This document shows positions 37,227-47,412 of a stretch of DNA of 64,000 nt, one piece after another. The position numbers and the translations under genes are program-made. A model generated the notes under the pieces. That model made no database searches, was not told the origin of the DNA, and saw only the letters and a program-made list of their open reading frames with translations. This DNA comes from Enoplolaimus lenunculus (taxonomy: Eukaryota > Nematoda > Enoplea > Enoplida > Thoracostomopsidae), in NCBI GenBank assembly GCA_030248215.1, contig JASANG010000097.1, positions 182,140-246,139 on the forward strand, given 5' to 3'. Every line of letters starts with the position of its first letter. Position 1 is the stretch's first letter.

Positions 37227-37704
37227 ATCCTACGTATAAATTCAGCCCTAAATTAGGAACGTTAGCGTAACCTTAAGTAATGTACAGAAAACTACGACTA
37301 TTGCGCGTTTTAGAAGAGATATATTTTAGATCTTAGTTAATACAAAACAAGCAGTATTTTGTTCAATCGTGTCAAGTAAGAGCGTTTTTCGCGTTTCAAC
37401 TGTCCGCTACCTTTAAATTATTGGCGGATATACGGAATAATGATGAGTCAGGTTGACTCTGTCCGAAATAGGCTAGATTCCTTTTAAAATGCCAGGTGGT
37501 CCAGAGTACATTTGCCAAATTTTTTGGTACATTTCAAAATAAAGATTCCGTTGGACGCTCCTGTCTTGAGTATAATTTTGGATTATAAGTAAAGAAAATA
37601 CCTGATTGACAAGCAAAGCTAGAAATTCAAAGCATCCCGTACTAAAATGTACAGAAGACATCAAATAATATTTTATTACAAGCTTATATTAAATAAAGCA
37701 AACA

Positions 37705-37730
37705 TTTATATAAATATATATATAAATATT
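37705..37730 (+). promoter_or_regulatory. TATA-like region upstream of the channel gene
   Basis: An AT-only stretch contains TATATAAATAT and TATATATAAATA about 25-45 bp before the ATG at 37754. It could be a core promoter TATA box, but the surrounding DNA is AT-rich and no transcript start is known. Confidence 0.25.
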
Positions 37731-37753
37731 TCGTACTAAATCACGTTTACACC

Positions 37754-39128
37754 ATGAGAAATTTTCCAAAATCAATCTCTAACGAATTTTCAAGCAATGC
37801 TAAAAGCCGTCCGTCCGCTCATAATTCAAACGTCCACGCCGACACTAATCATACTACAATTATTCGGCCGTCAAGTTTAACCGATCATCAACAATCAAGT
37901 GGTTCAAAGCTTCCGCCCGCATATGCGAGACCTGCCAACCCCGAATTTCCCACAGGATCCGATATCGAACCAGAGACAACACCGTTTGAACTATTTCAAA
38001 TAGCCACGCTCGCTCATCATTCACATAACTTTTCGAGTTTACCGTCTACTGAAGAACCAATGAACGGTGGGTATTTATCGCCAGCCAGCAGTGATCGGCA
38101 ACTTCTTGAACGAATCAAATCGTTAGAACGGTACATTGAAACGTTGGGTAACTTTGATAGTCGAATGAAACAAACTGAAAAAGCGCTGGCAACCCTACTC
38201 GAACCAGAAAGTTGTGCGCAACCTAAACTTAACCAATACGATTTAAATCAAACAAATAGTCTTCAAGTAAAAAGAAATCAGACAATCGGACTGAAAGTCA
38301 ACAATTGTCAACAACTTTCAGCACATATCAACCATATCGTTCCATCTGTATCCACAAATGGCCTCGTTAGCTTAAATACAAGCCGAAAAGGCCAACTTGG
38401 AGACAACCGCCACACCTGCCACAATCCGCTGATCAAATCAGCACTCCACGTCGGCACTGGATCGGTCGTGAAATCATTTTCAGCATCAGCAAACGACGTA
38501 GGCAACACAACAACAGCCCTGTCAAGCTTAGATTTAGCACTAATGCGAACAAAAGATCAAACGCCGTCGCCTTGTTTTATGCGGAACCCCAGTGACGACG
38601 CGCAATCACCAATCTTATCCCTGAAGACTCCACAACCATTATTAACAAACCGTGGACTACGAGCCTCGAGTATTTGTAACGAAACTATGGATCCAAATCC
38701 CAAGTTTCACCAGTTGTCTGCATCAAATAACATTTCTGAACCACAATTGCCGAATGCCAACAGTTGCCAAATCCCAGGACGCCGCATTACGCACAGCGAA
38801 CAAGACTTGGCAACGACGCTGAATAACAACAGCATCAATGGTAGGAAACTGTTTTGTTCCCAATGTTACGCCCAATCGAATCCCAAAATGCGCTGCGTAA
38901 ACTGTGCTAAACTCAATCGCCAAGCGAATAACGAAGTTTATTGTGATCCAAGTTGTTCACATCGTGCAACTGTTTGCAATTCTCGTCAATTGCACGCTAC
39001 ACAGGCACGGTTTGCTGCAAATTGCTCAACCAATCACGAAATGAACGGCACATGCAGCAGTCATAATAATCATGACGCTGCCGGTGCACGTATGCATCTC
39101 ATTGAGATACCAAAAATTCGATTATCAC
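37754..39128 (+). CDS. first exon: novel cytosolic N-terminal region of the channel
   Basis: It encodes 458 codons with no similarity I recognise. The open frame runs on to 39379, but ATTATCAC followed by GTAAGTATGG at 39129 is a strong donor, and the next exon (39238) continues in phase. Notable parts are LPPAY (53-57), a charged helical stretch RQLLERIKSLERYIETLG starting near residue 114, and a Cys pattern CX2C-X9-CX2C (368, 371, 381, 384) followed by CX3C (397, 401). The rest is rich in Ser, Asn and Thr, as in disordered tails. Confidence 0.7.
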
Positions 39129-42100
39129 GTAAGTATGGCTTTCGAACCCACGGGCGTGTGCATCAAATTACATTTGAGGGGCACCGAATAGATTTGGGGG
39201 ACCCAGATAACTGTAATTTAATATTGTTTACTTTTAGATCGAGTCTATTTGGGAGACACCTGCCGAATTTGGGGGAAGGGCGCAGCCCCCACCACAACGC
39301 CATCAGTAGGGACGCTGTCCAAAAATACAATCGCGTACCTGGGGGGAATTACCAGTCAGCCCACTTTCGAAATATTTGAACAGGGTATGCTTTTTTATTT
39401 CATGACAAAAGAAGCTAATTTTATAAGGGTTTTGTAGATCGTAACCTCCACATTTGTAATAATTCTTTACTACGACCATTCGAACATAAATATTTTTATA
39501 TTTTATTTGTAAAAAGTTCCGATTCTGTCTCTAAGCTGAATAGTTGTGCGTGAAATAGGGTAGAAGAAATTTAGATTACGCAAATAGGTGTCTTTTGCGG
39601 GGTGATGTGAACACTGAATGCAAAAAGCTTCAGTGTGCAGTGCGATGAAGGCAAAAAAGCTACAGCGTCAATCACACTGCCCCCTCAAAAGTCACCTGGT
39701 TTACGCATGATATTGTGGAATTCACATTACTTATTTTCACTTTTAAATAAACTTTAAATTGTTGTAAGAACATAAATTTTGAAATGAAGCGTCTCAAGTC
39801 CACACAATAAGCTTGATCCATATTCTCAACTCTGTGTAATCGCCAGTTACAGCATAAACGACTGCCGACAGCTGCGGGTGTGAAATTTTGCACAGTAACA
39901 GAGTGCATTTAATCCAAGAAATATACTAAATTTTGAAGCGGATCAATGTTAAGTTCAAAACTTATAAGACCTATCCACAGCTGGCAATCCGTGCTATATT
40001 ACATCCAGTGTCGGATCCAGAAATTTTTAAAAGTTGGCCAGGCGGAGATATAACAGTGCAACAAACCCGTCACTGAACCAAACGATAAACCAAGCGCGAT
40101 TTTAGTGCTAAACCTTAATTCAAATCACTGCAAAACCTTGGTTTTTGCCTCTGTTACATGGACCCAGCAGAGGTTGGCCCCCCGTTGGATCTGCCGGCGG
40201 TTTCATTTCAGAATCCGGCCGTTTGTTTGAAACATGGATTCTGTTCCATGTCTGCAGTGGAAAATTCATAAACTTATAATTTAACCGTTTTAAAGGAAAA
40301 CAACTACGAAAACATCCGGTGCGTCTTGAAAAAGAGCTCGAATTCAGCGGTTTGCACGGAATCCCAATTTTACTCCATTCCGGCTCTCGAGTTCGTCGAA
40401 TTATGTGGACCTGTTTGCTGATTACTTTGCTACTTCTTGCATTGTCACACACGTAAGTTTGATTAAGTCAATAGTTGCTGTACATGGTATATAAGTACGC
40501 TGAGTTACTCACAGTATATAGTACTCTATATGAATTATGATTAAAAGAAATTGGCAGGGATGTCATGGGTAAGAATTTTCTGCAGCATTTCACCCCATCC
40601 CGTGGATAGTTTCGTGCGGATCATCATGGGATCTTCGCAATCCCGCCAACTTCCCAACGTGGTGGATGTCATGTAAGTTGTGATACACATGTCCTGACTC
40701 CTGAGTATTTGTAATTAAATAAGTACACCCTAAGGCTTTATGACAAATGATTAATGATGCTTTTGTCTTACTGGCGTAGTAATAAATAGAAGCACAACAG
40801 GGTGCAACCGGAGGTGAAAAATACCAGAGCCGGAGCCGAAGACGCAGGTCAACTATACTTGCCGGAGCCGGAACCGGAGCCAGAGCCAAAGGTGAGGCGA
40901 AATTAGGTAGTAAAAATGACGGTTAATTTAGCCAATATCTGCAATATGTTGTTAAGTTGTTTGGTTTTACGCTAATTTTCTGCGAAGATCAGAAATTCTT
41001 TCCTGAAAATTGTGACAAAAGTAAAAAAGAAACGCGCTAAACAGATAAAGTTTGCAAAATTATGCAAAATGTTACTACCGATATTGCCGGAGTCTCCGGC
41101 AAAAATTTTGCAGGAGCCGAAGCCGTAGGCCGATTTTCTGCCGGAGCCGGAGGCAGACTTCCGGTTGTACCCTGAAGCACAATATATTACCAGTTTCTGA
41201 CAACATCGATTAATCTGGTATTAGCAGCTACAAAACATAAGTAAAATGTCGACCTAAAATCATAATCGAACTTAAAAGTCATGTTTGTGCAACCCAGGGA
41301 ATTTTTTCCATATTTTATATTTACAGCGGTGCTACAATCTACCGTGCAACCCGAAGCGCAACCCAATTCAAAATTTCCTACGAAACAACACAAACGCTAC
41401 CGTTTCCTGACATTACCATATGCAGCAGTTTTGGCGTATTTATGAACATAACGAAACTAACCAATAACTGGCTTACACGACTTAAATCTCCACAATTACT
41501 TCAATCGTGGGAATCTGATTTAGAAGAATGGATTGGACTCATTCAAGCAATGCCAGCAATGTCGGCATACATGCAAGGAGACAGCCTACTAGCGGCCAGA
41601 CAACTGGTCCCTGAACGCAAACTGGCAAAAAATCTTAAACCAGATCGTGGTTTAGATCGTCTAAGGCGTCGATATAATGGAGACTTGGCATCTGCAATGC
41701 GGCATTTAATGGATGTTTACTTACTCCAGTGTAATACAATCTTTGGCAAATGCTACAGTGACGAAAGCGAAGTAAACTGTTGTGATATATTTGAACCGAT
41801 ATACAACGCATTCTTGGGTCCATGCTATGTCGGCAAGATCAATCGACTCCCACCGTCGGATCATGGGAATATTATGCGAAATATGAAACATATGACATGG
41901 ATTGAACTCAATGACTGGGCAGATCCGCAACCGGAGAAAACAACTCTACACAGCAAATACGTTAGCGGGTTGAATTTTCAACTTGGATCCGAACAATGGG
42001 TCACTACGCTCAACGGAATCATGCCTCAAAACCGATATCAAATCGGAATTGACGTTCGAAAAATCAAAGATATGGACAATCCGCGAGAATGCTTAAATTC

Positions 42101-42686
42101 TGCTCGAGGCCGCTCAAACCTGTTTCAAAACTACACCCAGCATCGATGCTTACCCGAACGGCTGTTGCTCCGATTTCAAGAGACTCAGTTAGATTGTGTA
42201 TGGCCTTTGTTGAAGCTACTGAATCCGCATTTAGACTACGGAAGCAAACAACAATGCACTGCGCCTACTAATCATACATTTGACGATTTAGGCAAATTTG
42301 CTGAAGATGCAATAACATTGGAAGATCGCCAAGCATGTCTTATCGAATGTAATCGGTGGGAATATTCTGTTGCCGACTGGGAAAAAACAAGCGATTACAC
42401 CGAAGACAACATTGTTCTGTTTATGTTTTTCGCCGGTCCGTCGTATACAATAATTGAAGAAGTACAAACGCTCACATGGATGGACTATTTGAGTATGGTC
42501 GGCGGACTGTGGGGCCTTTGGCTTGGATCATCAATTATAACATTTATTAATATTATTGAAGCGTCCATTTACGTTGGATTTCGACGGTTTAAACGTCGAT
42601 GGCAACGCGCTACACAATCGACTAAAACGTCAACGAGTGCAAAGCTTAGCGATGTACGAAAACCGCTTGTGATGCTACGGTGTTGA
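37754..42686 (+). CDS. DEG/ENaC sodium channel subunit with very long N-terminus, 4 exons
   Basis: Trimeric cation channel subunit of the degenerin/epithelial Na channel/ASIC family, acting at the plasma membrane. The four exons are 37754-39128, 39238-39384, 40296-40452 and 41327-42686. The phases match at all three junctions (1, 1, 2) and give 1012 residues. Known signatures are FSGLHGIP before the first membrane segment (about residues 524-557, ending ITLLLLALSH), then FPDITIC, then a Cys-containing ectodomain. The second membrane segment GGLWGLWLGSSII (about residue 960) has the G-x-S selectivity filter. Residues 1-520 are low in hydrophobicity and carry an LPPAY motif (53-57), a predicted coiled coil (about 112-147) and a Cys cluster (368-401). 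The ATG context, CACCATGA, is good. The channel exons are certain; joining the N-terminal exon is inference from phase and position. Confidence 0.85.
39655..40060. repeat. dispersed repeat inside the channel gene's second intron
   Basis: CCCCTCAAAAGTCACCTGG and CATGATATTGTGGAATTC (about 39680-39722) recur near 8790 and 30390. The end segment with CTGGCAATCCGTGCTA (about 39985) resembles the ends of the element at 36394-36577. Confidence 0.5.
40798..41174 (+). mobile_element. MITE family C, full length (about 377 bp)
   Basis: It has the inverted ends CAGGGTGCAACCGGAGGT and CTTCCGGTTGTACCCTG. Both subterminal regions consist of GCCGGAGCCGGA-type words, and the centre is unique AT-rich sequence. 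It lies in the intron between the first membrane segment and the ectodomain exon. Confidence 0.85.
41327..42686 (+). CDS. last exon: channel ectodomain, second membrane segment and short tail
   Basis: It opens in phase with residue 560 and reads through FPDITICSSFGVF, the ectodomain and YTIIEEVQTLTWMDYLSMVGG into the pore helix with GSS. It ends in a short basic cytosolic tail (FRRFKRRW, stop TGA at 42684-42686). The ectodomain contains the family's C-terminal pattern, a cysteine-bearing ACLIECNRWEY segment. No PY motif is seen in this C-terminal tail. Confidence 0.9.
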
Positions 42687-42905
42687 GTCGTCCCCCGTAA
42701 TCAAGAGGCGGGGCAAGAAGATTCAGACCTTCAAAAAAATTGCTTCAACCTTGTTTGTAAGGAATCTGAAATCTTTGTATGGCTTACTTAAAATATTTTA
42801 GCGCCCCTAAAACCAAGGTGAGCTGGCTACTAGCGTGTATTTAACTGTAGCCAGGGATTGAAAAGAACTAGAGAGTTTCAAACTAACACTTCGTAATGTG
42901 TATAG
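42687..42905. other. downstream flank of the channel gene
   Basis: About 220 bp of unique sequence; no certain polyadenylation signal is seen before the next repeat. Confidence 0.4.
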
Positions 42906-43279
42906 CAGGGTGCCACCGGAGGTGAAAAATAGAGTAGCTGGAGGTTAACAAAACTTGTCGGAGCCGGTGGATAGGCGAAATTAGGTAGTTAAAATGTTAT
43001 TTAATTTGTTAATTAACCGCATATTCGTTTCGGTTTCCGGCAAAAATCTGTGCCGTTTCTGTTACAGAAATACGAAAAATTCTGCTATTTTTATGTTTAA
43101 AATTAGTTATAAATCGTGTGTAGGTATATATCTCAGTTTTTCATTACAGATATGCTGCAATTGTTCTATGTCAAATAATAATAAAGAAATTGATTTCCGT
43201 TTCTGTTGTTTCTATCACAATCTGTATTCGTTATTATTACTATCCATTTACACCCCGCAAACCTCCGGTTGTACCCTGG
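42906..43279. mobile_element. composite element: family C ends around a family D interior
   Basis: The ends (CAGGGTGCCACCGGAGGT and CTCCGGTTGTACCCTG) are family C, but about 43016-43245 matches the interior of the family D copies at 43560-43925 and 46283-46560 (for example GTTTCCGGCAAAAATC and CAAATAATAATAAAGAAATT-type sequence). Confidence 0.65.
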
Positions 43280-43559
43280 CATATAGGACATTGCAGGCAG
43301 CACCACCGACTTAACTTTCAAAACCGCATTTAAGATGGCATCTGACTGGGGCGTACGGAAAGGATCGGTGGGTCTTTCACCAATCGGAATCAGTTCGTGG
43401 GTCATAATTTATATTCGATACAAAAAAGCTCACCCTAAATCCTGGCTACGGCATTTCCCATTCTGTTTTAACCCGAAGAGAAAGATACACCATCATAAAG
43501 ACCCCCATACTGGTTCGGGACGTAGACTAATCTAGGTACTGGTCACTTCTAGATGGTTC

Positions 43560-43925
43560 TTAGTTCACTTTTAGGCATAGTGTAACCTAATTTTGTTTCC
43601 GTTTCCCGTAAAAATCGGCAACCGTTTCCGTTGTATAAATACCGCACATTCGTTTATTTTAACGTTCAAAATTAGTTATAAATTGCGCAAATTTCTCCCA
43701 ATTTTTCATTAGAGATGTGCTGCAATTGTCCGAACGGGAACAAAAATTACGACATTCATCCATAATCTTAAAGATTTCGGTGCATCCACCATTTTTTCTT
43801 AAAAATTTATGAAAGGCTGATGAACATTTATGCGTCTCAATTGTGTTGGTATAAAAATATAAAACCTGTTTGAAATATATAAATATCCGTATTCCATTGT
43901 CGTTATTTCGATCACTGGTCGTTTC
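43560..43925 (+). mobile_element. repeat family D copy
   Basis: It contains TTCCCGTAAAAATCGGCAAC, TTTTTCATTAGAGATGTGCT and ATTTCGGTGCATCCACCATT. These recur in order, in the same plus-strand orientation, at about 46318-46580. Confidence 0.65.
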
Positions 43926-43977
43926 CGTTTTTACTATCTGTTTACAGACTGCTTTTATAGGTGGAAACCCAAGTCAC

Positions 43978-44272
43978 GGACCTGGCACAACCGAAGCCGG
44001 ACGTCAATGAAACTTGTCGGAGCCGGAGGTGAGGAGAAATTAGATAGTAAAAATGATGGTTAATTGTTTAATTTTAGCCAATATCTGCAATATGCTGTTA
44101 AGTTGTTTGGTTTTAGGCTAATTTTCTGCGAAAATTCGGGAATTCTTTCCTGAACATTGTGACAGAAGTGAAACAAAACGCGCTAAACAGATAAATTTTG
44201 CAAAACTATGCAAAATGTTACTACCGAAATTGCCGGAACCTACGGCAAAAGTTCTACCGGAGCCGGAGTTTT
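43978..44272 (+). mobile_element. MITE family C copy, right end eroded
   Basis: It starts at CTGGCACAACCGAAGCCGG and carries the family interior (TTAGCCAATATCTGCAATAT, CAAAACGCGCTAAACAG). The right end fades after CCGGAGCCGGAG. Confidence 0.7.
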
Positions 44273-44541
44273 TTTAGTAAACCTTGTAATCGCTCATCGA
44301 TTATTGTACAACTGACATTGTATCCAAAACAAGGTTGGATAACGGGGGGATGGGGGAATGCATCCCCCCACACCGGTTGCCGAGTGTAAAATTTCTAGGG
44401 TTAAAATGAAGCGTCAAATGATTTCACAGTTGTTTAGGTGCTTTGTTCCAAAACGGTCAAAATTGTCCAATTTACGCTTATTTCAACTTCTCATATTATT
44501 TCTGCTGATTATACCAGACCCAAATTTTAATTTTTGACAAA

Positions 44542-44826
44542 TTCCAATTCATTGAGGTCATACGCTCCTCCACTGAGACCCAACTGAAATATCAATGGAT
44601 GCAACTTGTGGACTGCGCGGATTTGAATAGTAATAAAATTCTACCATCAAACCACTGGCTCCAGTTATTTGATCGTAGATGCGTAAATATGCCAAAAAGT
44701 ATCAAAGCCAAAATATTTTTCAGTGTAATCTGGCTAGTGAAAGCAGCCGAATCGGCCCAAATTCGATTTACTGACACCGTAACGGACTCCCACTGGAATG
44801 AAAAAACACCTTTTGCCAGAGTTTGA
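44542..44826 (+). other. open frame of unknown nature
   Basis: About 95 codons are open on the plus strand (ATG at 44599, stop at 44824-44826), overlapped by 97 codons open on the minus strand. No family is recognised and no splice context supports it. It may be a transposon remnant or chance. Confidence 0.15.
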
Positions 44827-45402
44827 AAGTTTGCCATTTGACAAAATCTGATCAACCGAATCGAACTGTGGTTCGTTAGCCACAATTTTCAAAATTGAAC
44901 ATTTCGGATCACAAGTGAGCTGATAAAAACAAAACAGTCCGTATTTACTTCATAGATTCATAATATTTTGAAGCGCAAAAAATAGGTGTCTGTATACATA
45001 CACAATCCCCACATACTTTAGAAAACCAAAATTCAAAATAAAGCACAGCCATGACTGTAAACAAGATTCGAAATTCGACTTTAAATGTTTTGATATGCCA
45101 TCAAATATTTTTACGCTATAACTGAAACTGAAATACAAACAGAAAACAGTTTTAATTCCAAACTGTACAAACAACAATGCTGATATTGTACGAACATGTG
45201 AATGATAGATACTTCCTGTTCCAATCGGTGCATGTTTGCACTATAATTTAGGAGGGCCGTAAGTTCTGAACCGCTGGGCATGCGCCAATAAAAATGGTAC
45301 CGTTTATTTCAGCTCGTCGAAATCTACAGGATGGACCGCTTTTTATCAAAATCCTAGAGGGGTCAGATTCCGTACCTCCGCCAAAGGCATATATAAGAAC
45401 AG

Positions 45403-45660
45403 CAGGGTAAAAGCGGAGGTCTGTTTACGTCTGCGGCAGAAAATCCACTTCCGGCTCTGGTATAATTTTTGACGTAGGTTCTGGCAATTTCGGTTGTGAA
45501 ATTTTCCAGTTTTACAAAATTGCATAGTTTGATGCGTTTCTAAAATCAAAAATTTTGACATCACTTTACAGATATATATTTGCCGAAATTTAACAAATGA
45601 TACATTGTTTTAACTGTTCAACTTCACTCCACCTGTGGTTCCGGTTTCTTGAACTGCAAT
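45403..45660 (-). mobile_element. MITE family C copy, truncated
   Basis: CAGGGTAAAAGCGGAGGTCT opens it, followed by the family's CCGGCTCTGGTATAATTTTT and TTGCCGAAATTTAACAAATG. The far end is lost around 45655. Confidence 0.6.
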
Positions 45661-45753
45661 CGTAATTTCGCACTCGTAATCATTGTCGTCATACAACAGG
45701 AGCCTGCCTATGTTTTTCTAGAATTACTTTGCTTACAATGAATTTTTAAAACA

Positions 45754-46114
45754 TACTGTAGTGACCCGAATGAGAGGGGGACTGATATTCATTTGGCTTC
45801 TCCAGTTACTGATATACCTATATGCGGTATTGCAACTATCCGAGGAATTAAACGTTTATTTTTGTCTTGTATCAAAACCTTGAGCGATAATACAAGGTTA
45901 TGCTTAAGAATGTACTTACAAAACTAGGTATACCTTAAAGTTTCGAATTCAACCTTATTTGGTCCTGGAGTGATTTATGCACTACAATTAGGGATAATTG
46001 ACATTTATGGACTCTAATTACGGTTTAATGACTCTGTCCGCTTACGGTAGGTATACGGACTCCTATTGATTGAGACTCAAAATGGGGACCCCATTTTATT
46101 CGTGTCAGTACAGC
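45754..46114 (+). mobile_element. MITE family B copy
   Basis: From TACTGTAGTGACCCGAATGA to TTATTCGTGTCAGTACAG. A segment is deleted after GGCTTCTCCAG relative to the copy at 21988. Confidence 0.8.
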
Positions 46115-46282
46115 AAACGTAAATTGTTCTATGAAAAGAAAATAGAAAACCGGCTGACTAAATCAAACTTAATAAACATTTCATCCTATTTGAAACTTAG
46201 AAATTGCACAATATCACAAAAACAATGTTTCGATAAAACAACTTAAGACACATAATATAACCGAAAATAAAGCATATGACAT

Positions 46283-46660
46283 TCAAACTGTATTTGACAC
46301 AATCACGATGTAAACAGAAATCCGTTTCCATTTCCAGTAAAAATCGGAGCCCGTGTCCATCTTAGAAGTACGTAAAATTCTGTTATTTTTGTACTCAAAA
46401 TTACTTAAACAAGTATATATCTCACAATTTTTCATTAAAAATATGGTGCAATTATTCGATATGAAATAAGAATTACGAACCAAAATCTTAAAAATTTCGG
46501 TGCATCCGCTATTTTTTTCAAATTTTAGATAGCAACCTGGCGAATACTTGCATATCTCAATTGTGTTGACAGACAAATAAAACATCTTTGACACTTTCAA
46601 TAACCGTCGTTCGTTTAGGTTATTGATATATCGGTCCACGTTACATTGAGGCGCACACAC
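46283..46660 (+). mobile_element. repeat family D copy
   Basis: It shares TTTCCAGTAAAAATCGGAGC and ATTTCGGTGCATCCGCTATT with the copy at 43560-43925. An open frame on its minus strand (46283-46669) is therefore repeat sequence, not a gene. It ends shortly before the EDEM3 stop codon. Confidence 0.65.
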
Positions 46661-46720
46661 GGTTTGCACGACTTTAATACAGTCACCTTAAGCTTTAAAC
46701 TACTGGTCGACACCGACCAT

Positions 46721-47412
46721 TTACCCTCCATCCACCACTTTCGACCCAGGCATGACAAGTTGCGCTTCGTCCCGATCGCCTTCCAACTGAAATAATTTGA
46801 TCATTCGATCAAGTGTTTCCCTATCAGCATCGTCGAACACTGTCAACGCATTTACCAGCGCATGAAGTATTTGCACATCTTCTATTTTTTTAGTCAAATC
46901 ACCATTTACAATTCGATTATTAGCAATGTAATTTCGACTAGTATACTCAAATTCAACAATCACATCACGGCATAAATAAATAAATTTTCGTAACGAGGCG
47001 ACATAGCTAGCGCGTTCGCTTGTAGAAATCACAAACGGATGCCCATTTTTGAGTTGTCTAGATGCCTGCGTCACCAAATCTGCGTAGAAAAATTCCGCTA
47101 AATCGTCCACTTCAGCGTTTCCAAGTTTACTCAATTGTAACCCAACAAGACGTGCCGATAAAAAATGATTAAGTTTCGGGCGCAAAGTGCCATAGAACGA
47201 GTATTCCGCTGGCAGGCCAAGGCCGGTACGGGCCGCAATTCCTTCGAGAACACTCAGTCTTTCGTTGACCGCGTTAAAACTACGACTACCAGCATCACTT
47301 GTATCTGTTGACAACTTATTATTGCTGTTGCTTTCTTCATTATCATCGTCTTCAAAAACAGATTCAATTTCGACCTCATAATTTGATTCCGCTTCGCTTT
47401 GCGTTGGACAAC
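46721..47412 (-). CDS. EDEM3: EDEM3 last exon: acidic linker and unrecognised C-terminal region
   Basis: It encodes about 230 residues, joined in phase 1 to the PA-domain exon (donor GTAAGA at 50206). It begins with acidic sequence ([16 protein letters not shown]) and continues as a largely helical, well-ordered-looking domain ([35 protein letters not shown]). It ends ...VVDGG and TAA. Vertebrate EDEM3 has a disordered tail ending in KDEL here, so this region differs. It could instead be a separate gene's exon, but the splice phase and acidic start support the join. Confidence 0.65.

Noticed and set aside
39129-39379. The last part of the 541-codon open frame as real protein
   Set aside because: A consensus donor lies at 39129, and the next exon in phase starts at 39238 in another frame. 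The tail is read-through into the intron.
40590-40889. 99-codon minus-strand ORF within the channel gene intron
   Set aside because: It overlaps the GC-rich end of a family C MITE and has no recognisable protein features.
46283-46669. 128-codon minus-strand ORF as an extra EDEM3 exon or a gene
   Set aside because: The DNA matches repeat family D copies at 43016-43245 and 43560-43925.
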